58,725 nucleotides of DNA from Candidatus Symbiopectobacterium sp. 'North America'. GTDB lineage: Bacteria; Pseudomonadota; Gammaproteobacteria; Enterobacterales; Enterobacteriaceae. Position 1 is the first letter of the stretch; each line of letters begins with the position of its first letter. A program made the translations under genes and the position numbers. Below the pieces are notes generated by a model, which was not told where the DNA came from, did no database searches, and saw nothing but the letters and a program-made list of their open reading frames with translations. Location: the NCBI RefSeq assembly GCF_015762685.1, contig NZ_PEHF01000018.1, forward strand, positions 1 to 58,725. The letters run 5' to 3'. This document shows, piece by piece, positions 1-10,365 of this stretch.

Positions 1-76
1 TTCCATTACGGCAGGTTAAACATGGGGTTATGAGTCTCCCACCATGATCGGGGAAGACCCATATAAACACAGTGAT

Positions 77-280
77 TTAACGTACGTATTTCCAAACGGC
101 GGTAGGGATTTTGTCGTAAAGCTTGTTCATCGTTAGCTCAGCTAAACGGTGATCGGCGGCGGAATAAAACATTTCCAGCTCATCGCTGGACAGCTCATAC
201 TTGTTCTTCTCGATAACGCGTTCAAGCGTGTCAATCGTTGTACACTTGCGTAAGCGCATCAAATAATCAATTTTTTTCAT
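77..280 (-). CDS. hha: Hha family nucleoid-associated regulator
   Basis: This 67-residue protein matches Hha along its whole length (starts [20 protein letters not shown], ends TAVWKYVR). Hha lacks a DNA-binding domain of its own and acts by binding H-NS and StpA, helping silence horizontally acquired and environmentally regulated genes. I chose ATG at 280, which has AAAGG about 8 bases upstream; an in-frame TTG at 295 would add five residues not typical of the family. It lies 62 bp downstream of tomB on the same strand, the classic tomB-hha pair. No lesions are visible. The 76 bases before it at the window edge hold nothing I can identify. Confidence 0.95.
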   Translation of the reverse strand: MKKIDYLMRLRKCTTIDTLERVIEKNKYELSSDELEMFYSAADHRLAELTMNKLYDKIPTAVWKYVR

Positions 281-342
281 GGCGACCTTTATCAAAACAA
301 TACCAGCACCTGGTGGTTAATTAATATAAAAGCATCTATTGC

Positions 343-711
343 TTAAGATTTAGCAGATGAACAGACGTTCTCCTGTGAGAACATTCCTAATAACGTGGTT
401 TTGGAGCGTTGCCAGCGTTGCAGTTCGGCACCATTAATCCCATAGTTACTGAACAAAGCATAGGTGTCATCTAAATACTGCTCGACCCGTTTTGAAAGCT
501 CGTCTTCATCGGGGTATTTTATTTTAAATGTCAGAATAAATATAGCTATATGATCAATCAATTCATTTAATTGGAGATTGATCGCAGATGTTGGGTCATT
601 GACCCAGCCATGACTGCTATCCCCCAATGTGGCTATGCTTCCGTCACAGAGATTTTCACACAAGAATCGGAGTTGGGCAATATCATAATGTTTCGGTGAG
701 TATTCATCCAT
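343..711 (-). CDS. tomB: Hha toxicity modulator TomB (YbaJ)
   Basis: The 122-residue product carries the family signature HGWVNDPTSAINLQLNELI at about residues 34-53 and LDDTYALFSNYGIN further on. TomB is encoded with Hha and in E. coli attenuates Hha toxicity and affects biofilm formation. ATG at 711 is preferred because GGAG lies 8 bases upstream and it gives the family N-terminus MDEYSPKHYD; an in-frame GTG at 720 is less likely. The gene is probably co-transcribed with hha. The C-terminal 20 residues differ from E. coli, which is normal for this protein. Confidence 0.93.
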   Translation of the reverse strand: MDEYSPKHYDIAQLRFLCENLCDGSIATLGDSSHGWVNDPTSAINLQLNELIDHIAIFILTFKIKYPDEDELSKRVEQYLDDTYALFSNYGINGAELQRWQRSKTTLLGMFSQENVCSSAKS

Positions 712-1161
712 ATCGTTCACTCCGTCATGCTGTTATTCCACATTACCTCAGCCTGCCTTTGAAACCTGCAACGCTGATGGAACGTAATAGAAAACCCTGA
801 CAACAGTTGGTTACTCCTTGGGTTAAGTGATGAAATAAGCTCACATTTATCCTGATGGAGAGTGCAGATTACACGACATACCGCATCACCCATACGCTAA
901 CTATAGCAAAAGAATCACAGATTATCGCAAAAAATAAGTAAGGTTTTTGACCCTATTTAATCAGATAGACGATCGGTATAGCCGATATATATAATAGTTG
1001 ATACTGTGTTTCATAATATTACTTTATTAAATTCTCTTACAAATTAGAGCGAGAATTATTTTATAAAGGTTACTTGGCGGGGCAATATCATCACGCGCAG
1101 AAAGGAAATTAATTGTGTGAGCGCTTGGGAATGGGCTTTTATTAACACTTTGATATATAAT
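712..1161. other. AT-rich intergenic stretch upstream of tomB
   Basis: These 450 bases hold no credible reading frame on either strand. The stretch must contain the tomB-hha promoter on the minus strand, but I could not pick hexamers with confidence. The only strong structure is the hairpin at its right edge, annotated separately. Confidence 0.6.
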
Positions 1162-1188
1162 AAAAAGCCCTGGACAGGTCTAGGGCTT
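1162..1188 (-). terminator. Rho-independent terminator after rpmE2-rpmJ2
   Basis: On the minus strand a 7-bp stem (AAGCCCT / AGGGCTT, 1165-1171 and 1182-1188) with a 10-base loop is followed by TTTTTATT. It lies 23 bases past the rpmJ2 stop, so it should end the two-gene ribosomal-protein transcript. Confidence 0.85.
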
Positions 1189-1210
1189 GAACGGTGCGCT
1201 GCTGTCATTA

Positions 1211-1349
1211 TCAGCGTTTTTTCTTTCTGCCTTGCACGGCCTTAAAACGTGGATTTGTCTTACAAATAACATAAACGCCCGTGCCGACGAAAAACCTTAC
1301 AATCTTTATGGCGTGTTTTTGCCGAACGTAATGAACTGAGAACCTGCAT
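1211..1349 (-). pseudogene. rpmJ2: Frameshifted ribosomal protein L36 type B
   Basis: Starting at ATG 1349 (GGGAGA just upstream), frame 1 gives [20 protein letters not shown] then RRHGR, after which it runs into TAA. A second frame then supplies the usual ending [11 protein letters not shown]...KKKR and stops at 1211. The span is 139 bases where an intact 46-residue L36B needs 141, so two bases are missing near the GR/VYV junction. L36B (YkgO) is the zinc-independent substitute for zinc-ribbon L36 in zinc starvation. It lies 30 bp downstream of intact rpmE2 and would be co-transcribed. Loss should matter only in zinc-poor conditions if the standard rpmJ exists elsewhere. Confidence 0.85.
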
Positions 1350-1379
1350 ACTTTCTCCCGTTGAAAATTACATATTTCG

Positions 1380-1628
1380 CTATTTTAAAAAATGGCCAAA
1401 ACGCTTGTTAAAGCGTGCCGTGCTTCCTTCTTTGGCATACTCTTTTTGTTTCCCGGTGTAATAAGAATGTGATGCTGACGATACATCAATAGTGACATAG
1501 GGATAGGTTACGCCGTCCCGTTCGATGGTGCGGTCTGTCTGGATGGTTGAGCCAACCATAAAATACTCATCAGCACTGGTATCGTGAAAGGCTACAGTAC
1601 GGTAGTGCGGGTGGATATTTGCTTTCAT
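1380..1628 (-). CDS. rpmE2: Zinc-independent ribosomal protein L31 type B
   Basis: The 82-residue protein has the L31B signatures [19 protein letters not shown] at residues 5-23 and [21 protein letters not shown] in the middle. It lacks the CxxC zinc motif of normal L31, as expected for the YkgM type that replaces L31 on ribosomes when zinc is scarce and so frees zinc. The C-terminus (RFGHFLK) is about five residues shorter than E. coli YkgM. ATG at 1628 has GGAG 7 bases upstream. It heads a two-gene unit with the broken rpmJ2, and a near-perfect Zur site sits just upstream. Confidence 0.92.
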   Translation of the reverse strand: MKANIHPHYRTVAFHDTSADEYFMVGSTIQTDRTIERDGVTYPYVTIDVSSASHSYYTGKQKEYAKEGSTARFNKRFGHFLK

Positions 1629-1637
1629 TAAAAACTC

Positions 1638-1660
1638 CGTTGTTATATTATAACATAACT
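1638..1660 (-). promoter_or_regulatory. Zur operator overlapping the rpmE2 promoter
   Basis: The minus strand reads GTTATGTTATAATATAACAA across this span. Its core GTTATA-AT-ATAAC (1642-1654) matches the enterobacterial Zur consensus dyad. A TATAAT that can serve as the -10 lies inside the dyad, so bound Zn-Zur would block the promoter. It is placed 14-30 bases upstream of the rpmE2 start, the family location for Zur control of ykgM. Confidence 0.85.
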
Positions 1661-1751
1661 AATTGTGTGCTTCTTCAGGTACAAGATCAACCCTCTTGTG
1701 TCTGAGGGGGGTGACGGAGTGAGAGCAGGACGATGGTCAAAACAGGCAGGC

Positions 1752-1778
1752 AAAAAAAAGGCCGCTTGCGCGGCCTTT
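1752..1778 (-). terminator. Rho-independent terminator after acrB
   Basis: A 9-bp GC-rich stem (AAAGGCCGC / GCGGCCTTT) with a 4-base loop is followed on the minus strand by a T run. It begins 15 bases past the acrB stop and should end the acrAB transcript. Confidence 0.92.
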
Positions 1779-1792
1779 AGGGAATAACTGAG

Positions 1793-4700
1793 TTATTGTT
1801 TTTCAACGATATGGCTGTGTTCAATATCTTCATTTTTCTTGCTAAAGCGACGGCGTACCACCACAAAGAAGACAGGAACGAAGAAGATCGCCAGCACCGT
1901 TGCGGTAATCATCCCGCCCATTACGCCAGTACCTACAGCGTTCTGCGCGCCGGAACCTGCACCGGAACTGATTACCAACGGCACTACGCCGATGATAAAG
2001 GCTGACGAGGTCATCAGGATGGGGCGCAGACGCATACGTACTGCATCAAGCGTCGCCTCCACCAAGCCTTTGCCTTCTTTCTCCATGAGGTCTTTGGCGA
2101 ATTCAACGATAAGAATAGCGTTCTTCGCCGATAGACCAATGGTGGTCAATAGCCCTACCTTAAAGTAGACGTCGTTCTCCAATCCACGCATGGTGGCGGC
2201 CAGCAGCGCACCAATGATCCCGAGCGGCACCACCAGCATGACGGAGAAGGGGATAGACCAACTCTCGTACAGTGCGGCCAGACACAGGAACACCACAATC
2301 AGCGAAATGGCATACAGGGCTGGTGCCTGGTTACCTGACAGACGTTCCTGATAAGACATCCCGGTCCAGTCGTAACCAATACCTTCCGGCAACTGTTTGG
2401 CGAATTCTTCCATCAAGGCCATCGCTTCACCGGTACTTTTACCTGAGGTTGCTTCACCTTGAATCTGCATGGACGGCCGCCCGTTATAGCGTTCCAGACG
2501 CGGTGAACCATGCGTCCAGTGGCTTTGTGAGAAGGAAGAGAACGGCACCATCTGGTTGTTGCTGCCGCGAACATACCAGCGCTCAATATCGCTTGGCAGC
2601 ATACGGAACGGCGCATCAGCCTGCACATACACTTTCTTCACACGTCCACGGTCAATAAAGTCATTGACGTAGCTGCCGCCCAGCGCGGTTGCCAGCGTGG
2701 CGTTGATATCCGACAGAGATACACCCAGCGCCTGAGCTTTTTCCTGATCGATATCGATACGGAACTGCGGGGTATCTTCCATGCCGTTTGGACGTACGCC
2801 AACTACGGTATCAGGACGCTGTGCGGCCATTCCCAGCAGTTGGTTACGTGCCGCAGTCAGCTTCTCGTGCCCCAGGTTAGCCTGATCCAGCAACTGGAAG
2901 TCAAAACCGGTTGCGGTACCCAGCTTAACGATGGCGGGGACGTTAAAGGCGATAACGATCGCTTCCTTGATTTGCGAGAAGGCAGCGTTAGCACGACCGG
3001 CAATGGCACCAACCTTGTTTGCTGCTCCGGGACGTTCGCCCCAGTCTTTCAGACTGGCAAAGACCAGACCGGCGTTCTGCCCACGACCGGAGAAGCCGAA
3101 ACCGTTAACGGTAAACACCGAATTAACGTTGTCTTTCTCATTCTCCAGGTAGTGTTTGGTTACACGCTCCAGCACGCGCTCGGTGCTCTCTTGAGTTGCA
3201 CCAGCGGGCAGTTGCACCATCGTCAAGAGTACGCCCTGGTCTTCTTTCGGCAGGAAGGAGCTTGGCAAACGCATGAAAAGCACTGCGAGGCCAACCACAA
3301 TCAGCAGGTAGACCACCAGATAACGGCCGGTACTGCGCAAAATATTGGCAACGCTATCGGTGTAATGGGTGGTGCTCTTTTCAAACAGCTTGTTGAACCA
3401 ACCGAAGAAACCCGTTTTTTCGTGATGGTCGCCCTTCGCGATGGGTTTGAGCTGCGTGGCACAAAGCGCTGGTGTCAGAATCAACGCTACCAGTACAGAC
3501 AGCACCATCGCGGACACAATGGTGATGGAGAACTGACGGTAAATGGCACCGGTAGAACCGCCCGTGAACGCCATCGGAATAAATACCGCAGACAGTACCA
3601 GCGCAATACCGACCAGCGCTCCCTGAATCTGCGACATTGATTTCTTGGTGGCTTCCTTGGGCGGTAGCCCTTCTTCCATCATTACGCGCTCGACGTTCTC
3701 CACCACCACGATGGCGTCATCCACCAGCAGGCCGATGGCCAGTACCATGGCGAACATGGTTAAGGTGTTAATCGAGTAACCGAAGGCAGAAAGGATGGCA
3801 AAGGTGCCTAACAACACCACTGGCACCGCGATCGTCGGGATCAGCGTGGCGCGGAAGTTTTGCAGAAACAGGTACATCACCAGGAACACCAGCACGATGG
3901 CTTCCGCTAGCGTTTTTACCACTTCGTTAATCGAGATCTTAACGAACGGCGTGGTGTCGTAGGGATAAACCACTTTCAACCCAGCCGGGAAGAAATGCTG
4001 TAACTTACCCAACTCGGCTTTAACGGCGGAGGCGGTATCCAGCGCATTGGCACCGGTTGCCAGTTTGATACCGACCCCTGCGGCTGCCTGGCCGTTGTAA
4101 CGCGCAATAACGCTGTAATCTTCACCACCCAACTCTACGCGGGCGACATCACGCAGGTGCACCTGCGAACCGTCAGCGTTGACGCGCAGCAGAATGTTGG
4201 AGAACTCATCGGCAGATTTCAGTCGTGTCTGGGCAATGATAGAAGCATTAAGCTTCTGCCCCGGCAGCGGCGGTGTACCACCCAATTGTCCAGAGGCAAT
4301 CTGGTTGTTCTGCACTTTGATGGCTGCTACCACATCACCCGTGGTCATCTGGAAGCTGTTGAGCTTGTTCGGATCCAACCAGATACGCATCGCATATTGG
4401 GCACCAAACAACTGCACGTCACCGACACCGTTGGTACGGCTGAGCGGATCTTTGATATTGGCAGCCACATAGTCAGCGATATCCTGCTGCGTCAGTGAAC
4501 CGTCTTCAGAAATAAAGCCGGCTACCATCAGGAAGCTGCTGCTCGATTTCTGTACGCTTACGCCCTGTTGCTGCACTTCCTGCGGCAACAATGGCATCGC
4601 CAGTTGCAGTTTGTTCTGTACCTGAACCTGAGCAATGTCCGGATCCGCTTTCGAGTCAAACGTCAGCGTAATCTGAACCGTACCTGATGAATCACTGCTG

Positions 4701-4939
4701 GAAGCCATGTAGAGCAGGTTATCGATACCGTTCATGTTCTGTTCGATAACCTGCGTCACAGAGTCTTGCAGTGTAGAAGCATCCGCGCCCGGGTAGTTCG
4801 CCGTTATTTCAATAGCCGGTGGTGCAATGGTCGGATATTGGGCGATAGGCAACTTGATAATTGCCAACGCCCCCGCCAGCATCACCATAATGGCGAGTAC
4901 CCATACAAAGATGGGACGATCAATAAAAAACTTAGCCAT
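1793..4939 (-). CDS. acrB: RND multidrug efflux transporter AcrB
   Basis: The product is 1048 residues, almost exactly AcrB length, beginning [17 protein letters not shown]. It is the inner-membrane proton-driven pump that exports drugs, bile salts and plant phenolics through AcrA and TolC as a trimer. The proton-relay residues are present: the Asp pair in [14 protein letters not shown] (about residue 406) and the Lys in [16 protein letters not shown] (about residue 938). Two membrane halves with large periplasmic loops are evident, and the tail [17 protein letters not shown] is the usual variable cytoplasmic end. It lies 16 bp downstream of acrA in one operon. With acrR broken, expression may be constitutive. 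No lesion is visible. Confidence 0.98.
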   Translation of the reverse strand: MAKFFIDRPIFVWVLAIMVMLAGALAIIKLPIAQYPTIAPPAIEITANYPGADASTLQDSVTQVIEQNMNGIDNLLYMASSSDSSGTVQITLTFDSKADPDIAQVQVQNKLQLAMPLLPQEVQQQGVSVQKSSSSFLMVAGFISEDGSLTQQDIADYVAANIKDPLSRTNGVGDVQLFGAQYAMRIWLDPNKLNSFQMTTGDVVAAIKVQNNQIASGQLGGTPPLPGQKLNASIIAQTRLKSADEFSNILLRVNADGSQVHLRDVARVELGGEDYSVIARYNGQAAAGVGIKLATGANALDTASAVKAELGKLQHFFPAGLKVVYPYDTTPFVKISINEVVKTLAEAIVLVFLVMYLFLQNFRATLIPTIAVPVVLLGTFAILSAFGYSINTLTMFAMVLAIGLLVDDAIVVVENVERVMMEEGLPPKEATKKSMSQIQGALVGIALVLSAVFIPMAFTGGSTGAIYRQFSITIVSAMVLSVLVALILTPALCATQLKPIAKGDHHEKTGFFGWFNKLFEKSTTHYTDSVANILRSTGRYLVVYLLIVVGLAVLFMRLPSSFLPKEDQGVLLTMVQLPAGATQESTERVLERVTKHYLENEKDNVNSVFTVNGFGFSGRGQNAGLVFASLKDWGERPGAANKVGAIAGRANAAFSQIKEAIVIAFNVPAIVKLGTATGFDFQLLDQANLGHEKLTAARNQLLGMAAQRPDTVVGVRPNGMEDTPQFRIDIDQEKAQALGVSLSDINATLATALGGSYVNDFIDRGRVKKVYVQADAPFRMLPSDIERWYVRGSNNQMVPFSSFSQSHWTHGSPRLERYNGRPSMQIQGEATSGKSTGEAMALMEEFAKQLPEGIGYDWTGMSYQERLSGNQAPALYAISLIVVFLCLAALYESWSIPFSVMLVVPLGIIGALLAATMRGLENDVYFKVGLLTTIGLSAKNAILIVEFAKDLMEKEGKGLVEATLDAVRMRLRPILMTSSAFIIGVVPLVISSGAGSGAQNAVGTGVMGGMITATVLAIFFVPVFFVVVRRRFSKKNEDIEHSHIVEKQ

Positions 4940-4955
4940 GAATTACAGGCTCCTG

Positions 4956-6149
4956 TTAAGACTTCGCGGGTTCAGACTGCGCAGGTTTTTCTTCACCATT
5001 CCCAGGTGCCGTCTCTTTTGCTCTGACGGGCACGCCCGGTCTGATTTTCTGCAACCCAGTCACGATAAGACGATCGCCTGCTTTAAGGCCGGAGGTCACC
5101 AGCCAGTTGCTGCCGATAGCCTGGGCTGTCGTGAGCGTGCGTGTTTCAACCTTGTCACCTTCACCAACAATCATGGCGGTGGCTTCACCGCGCGGATTGC
5201 GCGTCACGCCTTGTTGCGGCACCAGCAGCGCGTCATTGTTCACACCTGAATCAAGGCGTGCACGTACAAACATGCCGGGTAACAAATCGTGTTGTGGGTT
5301 CGGGAAGATAGCGCGCAGGGTGATAGACCCCGTGGTTTCATCTACCGTGACATCAGAAAATTCCAGCGTACCATTTTGTGCATACTCCGTGCCGTTATCC
5401 AGCAACAAACGCACGGTAGCTTTGCCACTGGCTTGTTTCAACGTGCCTTGTTCCAGCTCACGCTTCAGTCGCAAATAGTCATTACTGGATTGCGTCACAT
5501 CCACATAGATCGGGTCGAGTTGCTGAACGCTGGTCAACGCCTTCGCCTGACCGGAAGCCACCAATGCCCCTTCGGTGACCGTAGATTTACCGACGCGGCC
5601 TGAAATCGGGGAGAGTACTTTGGTGTAGTTCAGGTTGATCAGCGCAGAATCCACAGAGGCTTGTGCCGCTTGTACGCTGGCTTCTGCCTGGCGCTGTGTT
5701 GCCAATGCCTGATCGTAATCCTGCTTGCTGACATAATTGGTGCCAACCAGCGGTTTGTAACGGTTCACGGTCAAGCGGGCGATTTCTGCCTGAGCCTGTG
5801 CTTGTGCCAGCGAGCCTTTCGCACTGTTGTAAGCCGCCTGATAGGTTGCCGGGTCAATCTGGCACAGAGACGTGCCCGCTTTCACGTCGCTCCCTTCGAC
5901 GAAGTGACGCTTCTGAATAATACCGCTCACCTGAGGCCGAACCTCAGCAATGCGGAATGCGTTAGTGCGCCCTGGAAGTTCGGTAATCACGTTCAGCGGT
6001 TGTGTTTTGAGGGTCACAATGCCGACTTCAGGCGCTTGCTGGCCGCCTTGCTGCTGACCTTCATTTTTATTATCACACCCAGTGAGCGCTAAGCCGCCAG
6101 AAAGTATCAGGACTGCCGCCAGAGGCATAAGCCTTCTGTTTTTGTTCAT
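4956..6149 (-). CDS. acrA: AcrA periplasmic adaptor lipoprotein of the AcrAB pump
   Basis: The 397-residue protein starts with a lipoprotein signal ending in LTGC (Cys at residue 25), so it is lipidated and anchored in the inner membrane. It bridges AcrB and TolC. The membrane-fusion-protein core follows: a beta-barrel/lipoyl segment (LPGRTNAFRIAEVRPQVSG), a long alpha-hairpin (about residues 100-170, YNSAKGSLAQAQAQAEIARL), and the second lipoyl half (LSPISGRVGKSTVTEGALV). The tail is low-complexity (PGNGEEKPAQSEPAKS). It is the first gene of acrAB and is divergent from acrR, whose operator lies 91-114 bp upstream. Confidence 0.98.
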   Translation of the reverse strand: MNKNRRLMPLAAVLILSGGLALTGCDNKNEGQQQGGQQAPEVGIVTLKTQPLNVITELPGRTNAFRIAEVRPQVSGIIQKRHFVEGSDVKAGTSLCQIDPATYQAAYNSAKGSLAQAQAQAEIARLTVNRYKPLVGTNYVSKQDYDQALATQRQAEASVQAAQASVDSALINLNYTKVLSPISGRVGKSTVTEGALVASGQAKALTSVQQLDPIYVDVTQSSNDYLRLKRELEQGTLKQASGKATVRLLLDNGTEYAQNGTLEFSDVTVDETTGSITLRAIFPNPQHDLLPGMFVRARLDSGVNNDALLVPQQGVTRNPRGEATAMIVGEGDKVETRTLTTAQAIGSNWLVTSGLKAGDRLIVTGLQKIRPGVPVRAKETAPGNGEEKPAQSEPAKS

Positions 6150-6239
6150 AAATAAACCTCAAGTGTCCGATTTGAATTTGACCAATGGATCACAAGCCCT
6201 AAAACCCATTGCTGCGATAATCCTGCAAGCGTGTTATGC

Positions 6240-6263
6240 TACATACATTCGCGAATGTATGTA
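6240..6263. promoter_or_regulatory. AcrR operator, perfect 24-bp palindrome
   Basis: Two half-sites TACATACATT and AATGTATGTA flank a central CGCG, giving an exact 24-bp inverted repeat. It differs from the E. coli AcrR operator only in the centre. It lies between acrA and acrR, where AcrR normally represses acrAB and itself. The site is intact although the repressor gene is broken. Confidence 0.9.
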
Positions 6264-6291
6264 AATCACGCTTCCTTTAAAAAACAGCGCC

Positions 6292-6958
6292 ATGGCACGA
6301 AAAACCAAACAGCAGGCCCAGGAAACTCGACAACACATTATTGATACGGCCTTACGCCTATTCTCCTAGTTCAGCGTCTTCGCCACTTCGCTGGCGGCTA
6401 TCGCTGCCGCCGCAGGCGTCACGAGCGGCGCGATTTATTGGCACTTCAAAAACAAGGCTGAGTTGTTTGATGCAATCTGGACGTTGTCCGAGACGAAAAT
6501 CAACGATTTCGAATCTGAGTATCAGGCAAAATTCCCTGATAATCCACTGCATGTGATGCGTGAGCTACTGATCTATATGCTGCGTTTGACGACGACCGAC
6601 ACCCAGTGGCGCTCGATAATGGAGATCAATTTCCATAAGTGTGAGTTTGTCGGTGAAATGTTACCGTCGTATAACGCAACGCAAGGTGCTCTATTTTTCC
6701 TGCTATGAACAGATTGAGGATAGCCTCAATCACAGTATTCAGTTGGGTTTCCTGCCGTCCGATCTGCATTTGCGTCGTGCCGCCGTGACGTTGCGCGCCT
6801 ATTTCTCCGGTATCCTGGAAAACTGGCTGTTTCTGCCTGAAAGCTTTGATATCCATCAGGAGGCGCCAACCCTGGTAGACAGCTTTATTGATATGCTGCG
6901 TTTCAGCCCGGCACTCAGACTGCCGCTCGCCACGCCTGTACAAGAAAACGCCGACTAA
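6292..6958 (+). pseudogene. acrR: Broken TetR-family repressor AcrR
   Basis: The reading frame starts [20 protein letters not shown], matching AcrR. It hits TAG at codon 26 (6367-6369), just after RLFS at the start of the helix-turn-helix. In the same frame the rest of the DNA-binding domain follows ([21 protein letters not shown]). A second lesion near 6670-6690 shifts the frame after HKCEFVGEM; the ligand-binding part then continues in another frame ([15 protein letters not shown]...ENWLFLPESFD) to the stop at 6958. AcrR normally represses acrAB and is released by drugs and bile. Both lesions are inactivating. Internal starts could give only a partial protein without an intact helix-turn-helix. 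Confidence 0.93.
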
Positions 6959-7084
6959 GATTCAATCTGTTATAACACACTGTCCGTTATAATGAATCGT
7001 TACTTTTTCGTCAGGTTTGCTCCGTGCGTTAGCGTGCAGAACCGTGATATTCTTCGCCATTCTTTTTATGCCTGACGACGTATC

Positions 7085-10000
7085 ATGTACTGCAAGTCCC
7101 TTTCTCGCGGCCTTGATTTCCCGCGTATTCTATCGATTGTTTCCCGCTGCGTTGCCCTTTTAGTGCTATTTTCCATTGGATTTTCTACTGCTGCACAGGC
7201 TGCGACCAGTAATGATATTCCCACGCGCAGTGAGATCCAGGGACGACTGGACCCGCTCGGCAAGCAGAAAAACCTGACGGAAGCCGATAAACTGACTCAG
7301 CAGGATCTCACGCACACGCTTGAGTATCTGGATGCCATTGATCGAGTACGCCAGGAGACCGCACAGCTAAAGCAACAGGCGACGCAAGCGCCCGCCAAAC
7401 TGCGTCAGGCGGCAGACGATCTGGCTCCGTTAAGCAATAATGATGTTGCCACGGCGTCGCTTGAGGCGCTCTCGCTGCGCCAATTGGAAACCCGTCTCAA
7501 TGAATCTCTGGATAACTTACAGTCGGCGCAGGAAAACCTTTCGACCTACAACAGTCAGTTGATCTCTCTGCAAACCCAGCCGTAACGTGTACAAAGCGCA
7601 TTAACCGCGCTGTCGCAGCGCAGCCAGCAGATTCGCAACCAGCTCAACGGCATGGAAGCCAGTCAGAATGGGCTGTGCGCCAGCCAGCAAGCGCTGCTGC
7701 AAACCGAGCAGGCCTTGGTGGGTGTGCAAATGGAGCAACAGCGTAAAAGCCTGGAAGTGAACACCACGCTGCAAGATTTGCTACAGAAGCAGCGTGACTA
7801 TGCCTCTGCCCAGATTAATCAGTTAGAGAAAATGGTGCAGGCGTTGCAAGGGGTACTCAACGGCAAACGGCTAACGCTGTCGGAGAAAACCGGCAAAGAG
7901 GCGCAAACCTCGGAAGACACGCAGCGCATACAGGACAACCCGCTGGTGAAAGCGGAGATGGAAACCAACCACCAACTCAGCCAGCGCCTGGTTGTGGCGA
8001 CGCAGTCGAGCAATACCCTGGTTCAGTAAAGCATTCAGGTGAAGAACTGGCTCGATCGCACCCTGCAATCCGAACGTAACCTTAAAGAGCAGGTCACCGT
8101 GCTCAAAGGCAGTTTGTTGCTGTCGCGCATCCTGTATCAGCAGCAGCTTAACCCGCCTTCTGCCTCCTCCATGAATGATATGAGCACGCAAATTGCCGAT
8201 CTGCGTCTGGAGCAGTTTGAGATCAATCAGCAGCGTGATGTGCTGTTTCGTGGCGACGAATACATCAGCAAATTGATGGCGGCCAACAAGGGGGTTGCGC
8301 TGGATGATGAAGTGCACGATGCGTTGGACCAGATCCTTGATACGCGGCGTGAACTGCTCGAACAGCTTAATAAGCAACTGGGCAACCAACTGATGCTGGC
8401 TATTAACCTGCAAATCAACCGTCAGCAACTGGTCAGCGTAACGGCATCATTGCAGCATACGCTGACGCAGCAGATTTTCTGGGTCAGCAGTAATAAACCG
8501 ATGGATTGGACCTGGCTGAAAGAGTTGCCCGAGGGATTGAAACAACAAGTGCGTCATTCCAATCTGGCTTTCCAGTGGGATGATTGGAGTCAGGGGCGTT
8601 ACGGGCGTTAATTTTTATTGTACCGATGCTGCTGGTGAGCGGGCTGATCTATTGGCGGCGGCGTCTTATCGCTGGTTATATCGAGCGCTTGTCGAATGAT
8701 GTCGGGCAGCTAAAACGGGATTCGCAGCGCCACACGCCGCAAGCCTTGTTATTGGAAACCGTGATGGTGCTGCCGGGGATTATGCTGATCCTCGCGTTTG
8801 GTCTGTGCTTTCACTATGCCGAAAACGCCGTCGGGGATGCCGTGTGGGGCATGAGTCAGCAGTTTGCGCTGCTGTGGCTGGTGTTCGGTTTGCTCTATCG
8901 GGCGATGAAACCCGGCGGTATCGGTGAGCGGCACTTCAATTTTAGCGTTTCACTGGCAGCCCACTACCGCCGTTAGGCGCTGCGGCTGGGGGGAGCGCTG
9001 ATGCTGTTGATCTTCTGGTCGGTTATCGGCGAGAAAGCACCGCTCTATCTGGTGGATGACGTGATCGGGCAGATTGTGATTTTCTGCAACCTGATCCTGT
9101 TGGGCATTCTGGTGTTTCCGCTTTGTCGTGACAGTTGGCGGGAAAAAGAGACACACACTATCCGGGTGGAAAGCCTGTATTTGTTACTGGTGTGGAACCT
9201 GGTTTATCTGACCACTATCTGTGGTTTGAGCGTTGCGGCGCGTCGATTGGCATACCGTCGTGCAGTGGCTCGTCGTCAGAACCTGAATAAAGAAGGGGCT
9301 GAGGGCAGCGAACCGGCACCGGAACCGCCGTTGGCGCTGGATCAGATTGGTCAGCCATCGTTGCGTTTGACCACCATGGTGCTGCTGCTGATTTTCTCCG
9401 GCGTGCTCTACTGGATTTGGTCCGATTTGGTCCGATTTGGTCACGGTGATGTCCTACCTGGACAGCATTACGCTGTGGCATTACAACGCGACCGTGGCGG
9501 GCAATGCCTTATTGCAGGCGGTGACGCTGGGCAATCTGATGCTGTCGATCATCGTCGCGGTGGTGGCCTATGTGTTAATGCGCAACTTGCCGGGCTTGCT
9601 GGAAGTGCTGGTATTGTCGTGTTTGCAGTTGCGTCAGGGCACCTCTTACGCCATTACCACCATGTTGAGCTACCTGATCATGGCGTGGGTACCACCACCT
9701 CGCTCAGTTCTATCGGGGTGTCATGGGACAAGTTGCAGTGGCTGGTTACCGCGTTGTTGGTGGGGTTAGGGTTTGGTTTGCAGGAAATTTTTGCTAACTT
9801 TATTTCCGGCCTGATCATTCTGTTCGAACGTCCGGTACGCATTGGCTATACCATCACCATTGGCACCTTCTCCGGTTCGGTAAGCAAAATTCGTATTCGC
9901 GCCACCACCATTACGGATTTCGATCGCAAAGAAGTGATTATTCCCAATAAAGCCTTCGTGACCGAGCTGTTGATCAACTGGTCACTGTCGGACACCATTA

Positions 10001-10359
10001 CGCGTGTGCTGATTAAAATTGGCGTGGCCTACGGCTCCGATCTGGACAAGGTGAAAGCGGTGCTGTTGCAGGCGGCACATGAGAACAGCCGCGTGATGAC
10101 CGATCCTGAGCCGCAGGTGTTTTTCCTGGCGTTTGGTGCCAGCTCGCTGGATCACAAACTGCGGCTTTACGTGCGGGAACTGCGCGATCGCAGCTATACG
10201 GTGGATGAGTTAAACCGCAGTATCGACAGGCTGTGTCGGGAAAATAATATTGATATCGCGTTTAATCAGCTTGAAGTCTACCTGCATAACAAACAGGGCA
10301 GCGAAGTACAGGAAATAAACCGCGCGTTGGGTGGTAACGCGGCAGGTGAAACGGCGTAA
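7085..10359 (+). pseudogene. mscK: Heavily broken mechanosensitive channel MscK (KefA)
   Basis: The fragments align in order with the roughly 1120-residue potassium-dependent mechanosensitive channel MscK: signal peptide and coiled periplasmic domain (KQKNLTEADKLTQQDLTHTL), membrane helices, then the MscS-like pore and cytoplasmic vestibule (GLGFGLQEIFANFISGLIIL, VRELRDRSYTVDELNRSID). Six lesions are visible: TAA at 7583, TAA at 8027, a frameshift near 8600, TAG at 8974, a 10-bp tandem duplication at 9421-9440, and a compensating one-base loss near 9690. The wild-type frame resumes after each stop, for example QTQP-stop-RVQ, so the stops arose by point change. No fragment could form a channel, although the last one (from 9001) retains the MscS-like end. 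Confidence 0.95.
9421..9440 (+). repeat. 10-bp tandem duplication inside mscK
   Basis: TCCGATTTGG occurs twice in a row. One copy restores the expected residues IWSDLVTVMSYLDS; two copies shift the frame. This is a slippage-type lesion in the pseudogene. Confidence 0.95.
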
Positions 10360-10365
10360 GCGGGG

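Noticed and set aside
2840..3640. Long plus-strand reading frame of 266 codons opposite acrB
   Set aside because: It is the antisense shadow of acrB in a GC-rich gene, with low-complexity His/Gln/Arg composition and no ribosome-binding site.
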